In this document: piece by piece, positions 7,846-16,794 of the stretch
Layout: every line of letters starts with the position of its first letter
Position numbering within the stretch: position 1 is the first letter of the stretch
DNA from: G965216695 sp965216695
GTDB taxonomy: Bacteria; Pseudomonadota; Gammaproteobacteria; Pseudomonadales; Azotimanducaceae
Reading direction: 5' to 3'
NCBI GenBank assembly: GCA_965216695.1
Contig: OZ244212.1
Coordinates: 3,286,001 to 3,350,000 of the forward strand
Length of the DNA: 64,000 nt
Translations under genes and position numbers: made by a program
Notes under the pieces: generated by a model
What the model was told of the DNA's origin: nothing
Seen by the model: only the letters and a program-made list of their open reading frames with translations
Databases searched by the model: none

Positions 7846-8717
7846 GCGGAGTCCGTACGCCGTTGCCTGGCGGTGTCCTTGTCGCGGTCGAAGCTTCGGC
7901 GCAGCTTGCCGATCTCGTCCGCTGCCAGACCCTCCACGCGCATGAAGTCACGCTGCCAGGCCGGGTCGTCAGACCAGCGCTCTGGATTTGCAGCGAATAC
8001 GGGACCCGACGCTACGCGCAGCAGTTGGAGCGCCCGGCGTACGACATTGGTCTGCGACACCGCGTCGTGCGGTTTGCCGGCGGAGTGGCCGAGCGGAAAG
8101 TCGCTCCATAGGTATCTGGGTACGCCGGCGCCCGAGACAATGTCTCGGGCGCAACCGGCAATCACGGTCGCGATGCCGTTTGCCTCCAGATGACGCGCGA
8201 TCAGACTCACGGTCTGATGGCACACCGGTCACGTAGTTACGAGTAACGTGGCGTTGGCGCCGAGATCTTTGCAGGCAGCGAGCGCGGCCGGTGCGTCCAC
8301 CTCCTTAGTGCGGCGCTGGCTGCGGTTGGTGGGGACGCCGATCAGTTCCGCGGCGAGTCGATCGAAATCGCCCAACCGGCGCGCCGCGTCGAGCGCGCGC
8401 AGCGGCAGCCAGGTATTCGGGTCGTCCGCCCGACAGTGGGTGCGGTCATAGCCGATGTGCGAGATTCGGAGATCCGGGGCGGGCTCGCAGGCCACGCGGT
8501 AGACGTCGAAGAACTTCGCGCCGGCATTGTACGCTGCGCCCGGTCCCTGATCGCCGCGTTCCGGCTGATACGGCGCCGCCGTGGTGATCAGCGCGAGTTC
8601 CAGAGGGGCGTCGGGTTCGACGCGGTGGAATGGAATGTCGGCATTGGCCGCCCATTGATACGCATCGAAACCAAGCGCGGCGTAGTACGCGCGGGTTCGG
8701 GGAATGTAGTCGATCAT
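7842..8717 (-). CDS. Selenoprotein of the glycine/sarcosine/betaine/D-proline reductase B family (in-frame UGA = Sec163)
   Basis: Two open segments (8717-8232 and 8228-7842) lie in the same frame, separated only by a TGA at 8231-8229. Read through, they give a 291-residue protein whose junction is TT-U-PVC-HQTVSL, a UxxC redox motif (Sec163, Cys166). That is the position where reductase selenoprotein B relatives carry Sec or Cys. The N-terminus DYIPRTRAYYAALG and the later THCRADDPNTWLP also fit this family. A strong stem-loop follows the UGA by 10 nt (see the SECIS entry). In clostridia, family members reduce glycine, betaine or proline with a selenol. The role of the stand-alone proteobacterial proteins is not established. 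Translation would need SelA, SelB, SelC and SelD from elsewhere in the genome. Start is ATG 8717. Confidence 0.85.
8192..8226 (-). promoter_or_regulatory. Candidate bacterial SECIS stem-loop
   Basis: Starting 10 nt after the in-frame UGA, the mRNA forms a perfect 7-bp apical stem AUCAGAC / GUCUGAU (8218-8212 with 8206-8200). The loop is CGUGA, with G as its second base. Below one C/C mismatch the helix continues for about six pairs that include G-U wobbles. The loop G lies about 19 nt from the UGA. Bacterial SECIS elements lie inside the coding region just after the UGA and need an exposed G at the top of the loop to bind SelB. The geometry fits. Confidence 0.75.
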
Positions 8718-8910
8718 CCGTTCATCCGCGATGCGTTGGTTGCTGGTTGTTCTTCGTAGGAACGTTCTGAAGCCCCAATTGGCTTAACCGGTGGCGGCGG
8801 TTGTTGAGATCAAATCACGACATACGGCGCGATTTCAGAGCGCTATTGTAGGCCCTATTTGCGTGAGCGTACTGGATCAGCCAAGCCGGAGAATTTCTTT
8901 CTCGGGAGAG

Positions 8911-11880
8911 CTAGAGCCCGAAGTTCACGCGGAGCGTGGCCCCAATTAACCGTGGATCGTTCAGTATGTAATGCCGCCCGCCGGCAAGTCGATTGCGTGC
9001 CGTGTGGCTGGTGTTGACGTTGACTTCATCAGTGAGATTGCGCGCCCAGGCTTTAATTGACCAGCGACCGTTTGCTGCCTCGTATGCTAGTGACACGTTG
9101 TGCTGGTGCCACCGGTCAATACGGTCGCCCGGCGTGTTGTTGACGCGTGCAAAGCTAGCGCTTTGCCGATAGTAGTCCCATCGGGCGAGGACCGTGCCGT
9201 GATTCAGGAACCAGCTGTAGGATAGGCCGATGTTCAATGAGTGCTCTGGCGCATTGGGCAACTCATTGCCGCCGAGGTCCTGCAGAAGCCCGTCGGATGT
9301 CTCAACCCCGAAAAAGTCGAGAAGTGCCCTGGAGAATAGCGCGGGAATTCCGTCCGGATAAACGGTGTTAGGGGCCGGATTGGCAAGACCAACTGCCACT
9401 GCCAAGTCCACAAACGGCAGAACGTCGGTCCGTGGCGCCACATAAAGCCCACGCCCATCGTCTCGCAACAGCACATACTCCTGATTACCCTGCAGTAGAT
9501 CGGACTGGTCAGCGCCAAGAGCGCTGTCCATCTTGGTGTGTAGCCAACTGTACGCCAAATGTACCTGCGCACCTTCGAGAAACTCTGGCTGCCATAGAAA
9601 CTCCAGCTCAGCCCCCCAAGCCTCACCATTGAGATTGCGCACAGCGTCATCGACGCTGGGCGTAACCGAGTCGAGCTGCAAATCGGAGTAGTCGTTCCAA
9701 AACAGCGCTACGTTGGCGACAATTAGACGGTTGGCCAACTTGTTTTTTGCGCCAACTTCAATGGTGTTCACTGTTTCCTCATCGGCGCCGGGGCCGCCAG
9801 TTTCCCCCCCAAGGCTGCCGGGTTTATAGCCGCGTGAATATTGAGCGTAGATCATGTGGTCTGGTGATGGCGTCCAGCTTGCGCCTAACCGCGCCGTGAA
9901 ATCCTCCGATGTCTTCCGGATGGGGGCGCCGGTTAGCAGTCGTTCTTCGTTGATGCCCCAGGCCACCGGAACCCGCTGAAAGGCCTGCAGACGCTGCGCC
10001 TCGGTGGTAGCGGACAGGATCGCCTCGGTGGCGTCGTAAAAATCAGCCAAAGCCAACTGTTCGGAGGTTGGGGCCGCTTCTTCGAAGAACCACCTGCGTA
10101 GCTCCGCGCGAATAAACTGCGGTTGTGCAGATCCTTCCGTGATGTCCACGCCCTGAATAAAGCTCTGGGGCCGCTCTTCAATCCGCTGCGCATCGTTGTT
10201 GTAACGTAGTCCTGCTGTAAGCTTCAGGCTATCTGTAGCCTGCCAGTAGATCTCTCCGAATGCCGAATAGGTTTCAAATTCGTAACTCTTTAGTCCTGTA
10301 CTGTCAAACCCCGGAATAAACGGCCAAGGGAACCCGGCTAATGGGGAACCGACCAGTGAGAGCTGGCTCTGCACATTGTTGATTGTCAAATAGTCCGCGG
10401 CACGGTCTCTATTGAGGTGGTTGGCACCGCCCATGAAGTTTAGTCGGCCATCCCACTGGCTATGCAAGCGGATTTCTAGCGCCGTTTGTTCTATGGCTTC
10501 TTGTATCGAGTCGTAGCTGAATTGGCGCGTCTGATCAGCGGGCCAGATGCAACCGCCACGTACTCCCGCGGTTCCGTCGTTAAGGTTGCACTGCGTGCTG
10601 GTGTATATCCCACCAATGCCGAACGGCTGCGATGCTGTGGGCCACAGACCGTCCGGAACAGCGGGCGTATTGGCGAATGTGTAACCCACATCCAGTCGAT
10701 CGTCTTGTTGGGACAAAAGCTTCCCATCGAAGTAGCCGCCAGCAAACGCAAGTGTATAGCGCTCAGTTTCCCACTCGAGGGAGATGGCGGCGAAATCCTG
10801 ATTGCGCTTGTAGATCGGTTCGAAATCTGTGTGCTGGTGGCGAAAATCCGCATCGGGCCGCGGAAAATCAAATGACAATCCAGTGCTCGCGTCCCGCGCA
10901 CCGGGATCGCGAGCTCCTAGATCGGCGGCGATGAACCCCTCGGTAAATGCGTGGGGGTGGGGCGTGTCGAAGCCGGTTTCTCCAAGAATACAACCAACCG
11001 TCGGCAGCGGGTTTTGCCTGCAAACCAGTGCGTGGTTGCGCAGTCGGTCGTCATCTTCGGTGAAATGGCTGTACAAGAGGGTTAAGCTCAGGTTGTCCTT
11101 GATCCACCACTTACCGGTGACCCTGGTGGACCACAGGTCTCGACCATCGAGGTCGTCGTCCACACTTTCAATCTGTCCTGCTGCTAGATTCTCAGTGAAT
11201 CCTTCGCGCTTTAAACCCATAGCGGCAACACGGACGGCAACGCGATCACTGAGTGGCAGATTCAACACGCCCTTGAGCCGACGATGCTCAAAGTCACCGT
11301 ACTCGATTTCGAGGAAGCCGTTCGTAGATTCCGTGCTCGGTTGTTTGCTGATGATATTGATGCTGCCGCCCGTAGCGTTGCGGCCATAGAGAGTGCCTTG
11401 CGGGCCGCGCATGACCTCTAGGCGCTCCAGGTCCAACACGTCAAAGCGCCATTCTGCTGGGATGGGGACGCCATTTAGATGCACCGAAACCCCGTCTTCC
11501 GCCGTTCGGTCGGTCACCTGGCGACCAACTCCGCGAATTATGAATCTACCTCGACCAAAAGTTTGGTCCGCGTACCCAACGTTGGGCACATTGAGCTGCA
11601 GATCTGCCAATCCCACGATCTGGCGGTCCTCGATCATGGTGTCATTGAAGGCACTCGCCGCGATGGGAACTTGTTGCAGGTTCTCCTCCACGCGTTGCGC
11701 GGTGACGATCAACTCTTCAATCACCCCGCGATCGCTCGCTAATGCTGCAACGGAGCAGACAAGAAAGATTGCCGCTATTGGGATCGTGCTAAGCATCCCG
11801 TAACTTGACGTGGTCGCCAGTAGCTCGCAACGCTTTGTCGTTGCATAAGCCACCGTATGTTGGACGGTTTCGCGACCCAT
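8911..11880 (-). CDS. TonB-dependent outer-membrane receptor
   Basis: A 989-residue outer-membrane beta-barrel receptor for energy-dependent uptake. An N-terminal export signal with a long n-region (hydrophobic MLSTIPIAAIFLVCSVAALA) precedes the TonB-box-like stretch IEELIVTAQR. The plug domain then includes GVGRQVTDRT and MRGPQGTLYGRNATGG. The C-terminus ends in a beta-strand with terminal aromatic/Leu (LRVNFGL). I chose ATG 11880 because GAGG sits 7 nt upstream. ATG 11796 would start directly at the hydrophobic core but lacks a spaced Shine-Dalgarno. The large size and the VTAQRVEE-type plug are common among receptors for organic substrates, but the ligand is unknown. By eye its GC is lower than that of its neighbours. 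Confidence 0.92.
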   Translation of the reverse strand: MGRETVQHTVAYATTKRCELLATTSSYGMLSTIPIAAIFLVCSVAALASDRGVIEELIVTAQRVEENLQQVPIAASAFNDTMIEDRQIVGLADLQLNVPNVGYADQTFGRGRFIIRGVGRQVTDRTAEDGVSVHLNGVPIPAEWRFDVLDLERLEVMRGPQGTLYGRNATGGSINIISKQPSTESTNGFLEIEYGDFEHRRLKGVLNLPLSDRVAVRVAAMGLKREGFTENLAAGQIESVDDDLDGRDLWSTRVTGKWWIKDNLSLTLLYSHFTEDDDRLRNHALVCRQNPLPTVGCILGETGFDTPHPHAFTEGFIAADLGARDPGARDASTGLSFDFPRPDADFRHQHTDFEPIYKRNQDFAAISLEWETERYTLAFAGGYFDGKLLSQQDDRLDVGYTFANTPAVPDGLWPTASQPFGIGGIYTSTQCNLNDGTAGVRGGCIWPADQTRQFSYDSIQEAIEQTALEIRLHSQWDGRLNFMGGANHLNRDRAADYLTINNVQSQLSLVGSPLAGFPWPFIPGFDSTGLKSYEFETYSAFGEIYWQATDSLKLTAGLRYNNDAQRIEERPQSFIQGVDITEGSAQPQFIRAELRRWFFEEAAPTSEQLALADFYDATEAILSATTEAQRLQAFQRVPVAWGINEERLLTGAPIRKTSEDFTARLGASWTPSPDHMIYAQYSRGYKPGSLGGETGGPGADEETVNTIEVGAKNKLANRLIVANVALFWNDYSDLQLDSVTPSVDDAVRNLNGEAWGAELEFLWQPEFLEGAQVHLAYSWLHTKMDSALGADQSDLLQGNQEYVLLRDDGRGLYVAPRTDVLPFVDLAVAVGLANPAPNTVYPDGIPALFSRALLDFFGVETSDGLLQDLGGNELPNAPEHSLNIGLSYSWFLNHGTVLARWDYYRQSASFARVNNTPGDRIDRWHQHNVSLAYEAANGRWSIKAWARNLTDEVNVNTSHTARNRLAGGRHYILNDPRLIGATLRVNFGL

Positions 11881-12464
11881 TGTCGGTCCTCATCTACCTA
11901 GTTCCGGAGTAGTCAACACTACGAAGGATGACGGCTAGAGACTTTTGGATTGGCTGACGGAAATCTTTGTTTGTGATTTCATTACCTAATCAAAGAGTTA
12001 CGGCATCCTCGGTGTGACTTGCACAGGTTGTTCGCGTGCGCACTGCGCGGCGCCTCGTCGGATAATCGCACACTGAGGCGCGCTTCACGGCCTCCCAGAT
12101 CGCACCTATTGAGCAGAAGACTATACGAGGAGAGAAAGCAGCGCGAATGGCTTCTCGGAGTGACAAAGGCACCTGCCCCAACCCGAACGACTGTCTGTTT
12201 TGGGGTGGATTCTAGAAAAAGGCGAGCTTTCAGTGCCCTGGCTAGACTGGATCCCGGTGCTGACATGCCAACTGGAGTACGGACAATCTCGGGAGGTGGT
12301 TTCAGATCTTTATCTATGGACAATCGGCTGGCGTTGGGTTCCCGCCGTTCGAGTCACGGTAGCCGAAGCGGCGGCCTTCGACCACTGCTCATTCCCGCTC
12401 AAAACGCCTTGAGGTTCGGAGGATGGTTACGTACCCTCGCGAAAATCGTCGGTGGAGGCGCTTC
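11881..12464 (+). other. Intergenic region without a recognised gene
   Basis: About 580 bp separate the divergent TonB receptor and desaturase genes. Open frames exist on both strands (for example 12019-12549 plus and 11982-12323 minus). Their products are Arg/Ser-rich and resemble no family I know. The interval presumably holds both promoters, but I cannot place them with confidence. Confidence 0.5.
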
Positions 12465-13643
12465 GTGTCTGACAGCTCTCAGGAAGCTAGCGAAAACAGA
12501 CTGCCATTGCTGTGGCTGCAGACATCGGTATTCGCGATCACCGGGCTGATCGCTGTGATCGGCGTTCCCTGGTATGCGCTAGCGGTAGGCTTCTCCGCGT
12601 CGGCCTGGATCGCATTCGCGGTATTTACGATTGCGACAGGCCTGTCGGTAACCGCTGGCTATCATCGGCTGTGGGCGCACAATGCGTACAAGGCGCATCC
12701 GGTCTGGCGGGTGGTGCTGGCGTTACTCGGCGCAGCCACCGTCCAGAACAGCATATTGAGCTGGTGCACGGGGCACCGGCGGCATCATCAGCACGTAGAC
12801 GACAACGACCGCGACCCCTACAGCGCTAGCCGCGGGCTGTGGTTCTCACATATTGGATGGATGCTGCGCGACTACCCGAGCGGCGCCGAGGATTTCGGTA
12901 ACGTGCGGGATCTGGAGCGCGATCCCATCGTCGTGTGGCAGCATCGGCACTACCTGCCGCTCGTGTTGATCATGAACTTCGCGCCGCCGTTGGTGGTGGG
13001 CGTGATTACCGGCGAGATTGTCGCCAACCTGCTGCTGATGGGTGTGGCCCGATTGGTCGTTACCCACCACACGACGTTTTTCATCAATTCGCTCGCCCAC
13101 TATTGGGGCCGTCGGCCCTATACGGAAGGCAACAGCGCGCGGGACAACGGTCTGCTCGCGATGGTGACGTACGGCGAGGGTTACCATAACTATCACCACA
13201 AGTTTCAGACCGACTACCGTAACGGTGTGCGCTGGTGGCAGTTCGACCCCACCAAGTGGCTGATCTGGCTGGGCTCGCGCGTCGGCCTCACGAGCGATCT
13301 CCGGCGTGTACCGGAAATGCGCATCCGCGAAGCGGAGCTAGAGATGCAGTTCAAGCGTACCGAATCCAAGATTGAAGTTGCCGCACCTTCGGTTGCGGAA
13401 CATTACCGCGCCGTTCTGGAAGAGGAATACAAGGAGTTTGCAGAGAATCTGAAGGAGTGGCGTGCGTTGCGCGAACAACAGCTGTCGCGGCAGCGCGACA
13501 AGTTAGCCGTTGCCCGCGACGAGCTGCACGCAACCCTCAACGCGCAGATGCGCGACCTGGAATCCGCGCTGCGTCGTCAGCTGCGCCGACTGCAGGCGCT
13601 GGCAGCTCAGGCCGCGTCCGGAGCGGTCGCTACTTCAGCGTAA
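12465..13643 (+). CDS. Membrane acyl-CoA (delta-9 type) fatty acid desaturase with C-terminal coiled coil
   Basis: An integral-membrane diiron desaturase that introduces a double bond into acyl chains. All three histidine boxes are present: HRLWAH, HRRHHQH and GYHNYHH. They lie between hydrophobic segments, in the order of the stearoyl-CoA desaturase family. After the desaturase domain the last 100 or so residues are rich in Glu, Arg, Leu and Gln and predicted by eye to be a coiled coil. I chose GTG 12465, with GGAGG at 12454-12458 six nt upstream, giving 392 residues. The upstream ATG 12423 has its GGAGG directly abutting the start, which is too close, and would add 14 basic residues. Confidence 0.88.
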   Translation: MSDSSQEASENRLPLLWLQTSVFAITGLIAVIGVPWYALAVGFSASAWIAFAVFTIATGLSVTAGYHRLWAHNAYKAHPVWRVVLALLGAATVQNSILSWCTGHRRHHQHVDDNDRDPYSASRGLWFSHIGWMLRDYPSGAEDFGNVRDLERDPIVVWQHRHYLPLVLIMNFAPPLVVGVITGEIVANLLLMGVARLVVTHHTTFFINSLAHYWGRRPYTEGNSARDNGLLAMVTYGEGYHNYHHKFQTDYRNGVRWWQFDPTKWLIWLGSRVGLTSDLRRVPEMRIREAELEMQFKRTESKIEVAAPSVAEHYRAVLEEEYKEFAENLKEWRALREQQLSRQRDKLAVARDELHATLNAQMRDLESALRRQLRRLQALAAQAASGAVATSA

Positions 13644-13980
13644 AAAAGTCTGCGCGCGGTGTGAACGTTTCGTCGTAGACGGGTTCCTTGTAGTCACACC
13701 GGTACTTATTGTTGTCGGCGCCGGCCAGCCCGATATCTCCGAGCATGGTGCGCATGTTCAGATAGTTTTCGTGTTCGAAATGTGCGGCGAGCGACGCCTC
13801 GTCCTGCCAAAGTTCGTACACCGCAATCCGTCCTGCAACGCAGGGGTCCGGGGAAAACACGTAGGCCAGGCATCCGGGCTCGTTGTCGCGGGTTGCCTGT
13901 TGTAGCGGTGTCGCGCGTTCTATCGCTTCGTCGATCCGACTCGGATCTGCCAGGTCGATTGTGCCTGCAATGATGATCAT
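13630..13980 (-). CDS. ABM-family (quinol-type) monooxygenase
   Basis: A 116-residue protein of the antibiotic-biosynthesis-monooxygenase fold, a dimeric alpha+beta barrel. The pattern MIIIAGTIDLADP, ATPLQQATRDNEPGCLAY and VYELWQDEASLAAHF matches the family. Members include YgiN-like quinol monooxygenases and cofactor-free oxygenases. The length is typical. GGGGGA lies just before ATG 13980. It sits 67 nt downstream of the CYP153-like P450 gene on the same strand and probably belongs to the same unit. It overlaps the 3' end of the desaturase gene, which is convergent. Confidence 0.82.
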   Translation of the reverse strand: MIIIAGTIDLADPSRIDEAIERATPLQQATRDNEPGCLAYVFSPDPCVAGRIAVYELWQDEASLAAHFEHENYLNMRTMLGDIGLAGADNNKYRCDYKEPVYDETFTPRADFFTLK

Positions 13981-14047
13981 GTTGTCCCCCAGTGTGTTCT
14001 CGATTTGTGGTGTGGAATCATTTTGATTATGTTGGCAAAGAGGTGGT

Positions 14048-15322
14048 TTACTTGCGCACGACCTCCACCGGCAGGTCTGCGATGCCGCGGATGAAGTTGT
14101 TCGGTACCCGCTTTACGTCCCCTACCACTTGAATCCATTCGAATCGGTCCAGAATCTCTTCCCAAAGCACCCGTAGTTGCATCTCTGCCAGCCGATTCCC
14201 CATGCAGCGGTGAATTCCGAAGCCGAACGAAACGTGCTGCCGCGCGTTCTTGCGGTTTACCAGAAGTTTATCGGCGTCGGGGAAAACGCTTTCGTCGCGG
14301 TTGCCGGACAGGTACCACATCACCACTTTGTCGCCTTTGCGGATGGTCTGTCCACGCAACTCGACGTCTCTCACTGCTGTCCGCCGCATGTGGATTACCG
14401 GTGATTGCCAGCGAATCATCTCGGCGACCATGTTCGGGACCAGCTCCGGCTGGTCGCGCACCAGCGTATACTGGTCCGGATATCGATTCAGCGCCAGTAC
14501 GCCGCCACTGATCGAGTTGCGGGTAGTGTCGTTGCCGCCCACGATCAACAACATGATGTTGCCGAGGAACTCGCTGGGCCTCGACAACATGTCGCGCGTT
14601 GATTCGCCGTGCGCAAGCATGGAAATCAGATCGTGTCCCGGTTCGCCGGCGGCGCGTTCGTGCCACAGCTGCGTGAATGCCTCGACGCAGCCAGCCAGTT
14701 CAGCAGCCCGCTGTTCCGCCGGCATCCCCGCGTCACCCATGATCTGTGGTGATGCAGTCGTAACGTCCGACCAGTGCACGAGTTTGCGGCGGTCTTCGTA
14801 TGGAAAGTCGAACAACGTTGCCAGCATGCGCGCAGTGAGCTCGATGGAAACACGATCGACCCAATTGAATGGTTCGCCCACCGGGAGGTTTTCCAGGATG
14901 TCGACGACGCGTTCCCGGATCAGCGGCTCCAGCCGGGCCAGATTTGCGGGTGCGACGGCGGGCGTCACGGTCCGGCGCTGGTCGTCGTGTTTAGGCGGAT
15001 CCATCGAGATGAAGTTGTCCAATGCCACTTCCGGTTCCAGATCGGGATCGGCGATGGAAATGCCGCCGACTTCCGACGAGAAGTCCTGATGGTTGACGTC
15101 TACCTTTTTGATATCGTCGTGCCGGGTGACGGACCAGTAGGGACCGCTGTCGCTATGAGCGCAGAAATGCACCGGGGCATCGCGCCTCAGACGCTCGAAG
15201 TAAGGTCCCTGCGTGTCATTGCCGAATCGCGTGGGATCGCTGACGTCGATGCGGTCGAGGGGGATGTCCCACGCATCGACCCCGTCGACAGTTGCCGTGT
15301 TGGTCACGTTTGCTTCGCTCAT
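14048..15322 (-). CDS. Cytochrome P450, CYP153-like (terminal alkane/fatty-acid hydroxylase type)
   Basis: A 424-residue soluble bacterial P450. Motifs in order are the MDPPKHDDQRR segment, an I-helix LIVGGNDTTRNS with the acid-threonine pair, EMIR (ExxR), and the heme loop FGFGIHRCMGN with the cysteine ligand at residue 373. From memory, WVDRVSIELT, TLFDFPYEDRRKL and the LISMLAHGE stretch closely resemble CYP153 alkane/terminal hydroxylases, so a linear alkane or fatty acyl substrate is likely but not shown. No ferredoxin or ferredoxin reductase gene is adjacent, although CYP153 enzymes need both. A good Shine-Dalgarno (GGGAG) precedes ATG 15322. Confidence 0.88.
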   Translation of the reverse strand: MSEANVTNTATVDGVDAWDIPLDRIDVSDPTRFGNDTQGPYFERLRRDAPVHFCAHSDSGPYWSVTRHDDIKKVDVNHQDFSSEVGGISIADPDLEPEVALDNFISMDPPKHDDQRRTVTPAVAPANLARLEPLIRERVVDILENLPVGEPFNWVDRVSIELTARMLATLFDFPYEDRRKLVHWSDVTTASPQIMGDAGMPAEQRAAELAGCVEAFTQLWHERAAGEPGHDLISMLAHGESTRDMLSRPSEFLGNIMLLIVGGNDTTRNSISGGVLALNRYPDQYTLVRDQPELVPNMVAEMIRWQSPVIHMRRTAVRDVELRGQTIRKGDKVVMWYLSGNRDESVFPDADKLLVNRKNARQHVSFGFGIHRCMGNRLAEMQLRVLWEEILDRFEWIQVVGDVKRVPNNFIRGIADLPVEVVRK

Positions 15323-15384
15323 GGTTCTCCCTGATTGCCTCCCGAGAGGCTCACCACGCAGTATACCCGGTTGGCCTCGGTCGT

Positions 15385-16674
15385 TTAGAAAACGCCCGCG
15401 TTCGGCATGTAGCGTTTGCGGTCGCGTACGTCGAATCGAATCCGCAGGCTTTCCAGACCTCTGAGAAAGCTGCTGGGAACGTGTGCGAATGGGTCGTCGG
15501 CGTCTGCGAGGGTTATGTTGTCCAGGCGATGCAGCAGGATCGTGAAGGTCGAGAACATCTCCTGGCGGGCGAGCGCGGCGCCGGGACAGTGGTGCGGACC
15601 GGAACCGAACGCAAGATGCGCGCCCGGCTTGGCGCGGCAGATGTCGAACGCTTCGCCGTCGTCGAATACGTTTTCATCCCGATTGGCAGATGCGTAGCCG
15701 ACGGCGATGTTCGCACATTTGGGTATGTGCACACCCCCCAACTCTGTGTCTTGCGTTGTAACCCGCCACAGATGCAGTACCGGGGTTTCGTAGCGCAGCG
15801 ATTCCTCGATGAAGTTGCGCAAGCGATCGGGTTGTTCCCTCAACAGCTGCATCTGCTGCGGATGGCGCAGCAACAACATCAGCGCTGAGCCGATTGCGTT
15901 GGTCGTGGTTTCGTTGCCGCCGGTGAGCAACTGATCCAACAGATCCTGCAGTTCGTGCATTGTAAGTTCCCGGGGTTCACCGCCCGGTTCGTCGACCACG
16001 CGCGCGTGCGCGAGGTCGCTGATGATATCGTCGCGGGGTTCTTTGCGGCGCGCCTCGAGTACGCTTGCAAAGAACTGCTGCGCCTGTACTACAAGGCGGC
16101 CGCATTCTTCCGCTTCCGCGTCGTTCACGAAGCCCCCGCCGGGGGCCAACATCGCGTCGGACCACACTTTCAGGTCGCCAATCTTGGTGCGCGGCACGCC
16201 GAGCTGGTCCGCGATTACGGTGCAGGGCAGGGGAATGGCGAATTCACTTACGAAGTCGCATTCGCCCCGGTCGATGAATGCATCGATCAGGTCGTTGACG
16301 ATGGTCTCTATATACTCGGTCATTGTGCGTACGCGCCGCACCGTGAATGCGTGGTCGATCAGCTTACGGTATTTCGAATGCACGGGCGGATCGGTGCGCT
16401 GCAGCGTCGACACGCGCGCCCAGCCATGCTCGGCCTTGTACTCCTCGGCAACGTCTCGTGAGGTACCGCGATTGCCGCCGAACTCGAAGATGTTGTTGGA
16501 GAAGATTTCCGGATGTTTCTTGATGAAACGCACGTCTTCGTAGCGGCTGACATAATAGGCGCCGAGTTCCTGCATGAAGTACACAGGCTGTTCCCGGCGT
16601 ATCGCCCGAAAGTAGGGAAAGGGACACTCGCGAGTCTGGTCTTCCAGCAGGTTGTAGTCCTGGGGGTTTTGCAT
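15385..16674 (-). CDS. Cytochrome P450
   Basis: A 429-residue soluble P450. Visible are the I-helix LLTGGNETTTNA with its acid-threonine pair, ESLR (ExxR), a VLHLWRV segment and the heme loop FGSGPHHCPGAAL with the cysteine ligand. The start is ATG 16674, preceded by a near-perfect GGAGGAGG; the frame remains open further upstream without a better start. It lies 62 nt upstream of the CYP153-like gene on the same strand, so the two are probably co-transcribed. The subfamily and substrate are unknown. The open PERF-type region and the length are normal. Confidence 0.9.
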   Translation of the reverse strand: MQNPQDYNLLEDQTRECPFPYFRAIRREQPVYFMQELGAYYVSRYEDVRFIKKHPEIFSNNIFEFGGNRGTSRDVAEEYKAEHGWARVSTLQRTDPPVHSKYRKLIDHAFTVRRVRTMTEYIETIVNDLIDAFIDRGECDFVSEFAIPLPCTVIADQLGVPRTKIGDLKVWSDAMLAPGGGFVNDAEAEECGRLVVQAQQFFASVLEARRKEPRDDIISDLAHARVVDEPGGEPRELTMHELQDLLDQLLTGGNETTTNAIGSALMLLLRHPQQMQLLREQPDRLRNFIEESLRYETPVLHLWRVTTQDTELGGVHIPKCANIAVGYASANRDENVFDDGEAFDICRAKPGAHLAFGSGPHHCPGAALARQEMFSTFTILLHRLDNITLADADDPFAHVPSSFLRGLESLRIRFDVRDRKRYMPNAGVF

Positions 16675-16794
16675 TGCCTCCTCCGGCGTATCACGCGCTC
16701 CGGTTAACGTTCGCTCGCCGGCGCGCGGATTGCAATGCCCGGATGCGACTACGAGTATTATCGGGCGACGCCGAAACGTTGAGTGGAGGATCGC

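Noticed and set aside
7842..8717. Two separate hypothetical genes at 7842-8225 and 8229-8717
   Set aside because: Both are in one frame, separated only by TGA inside a UxxC motif with a SECIS-like hairpin, and together they match one family. A single selenoprotein explains the data better.
12019..12549. 176-codon frame between TonB receptor and desaturase
   Set aside because: Arg/Ser-rich, overlaps the desaturase start, and resembles no protein.
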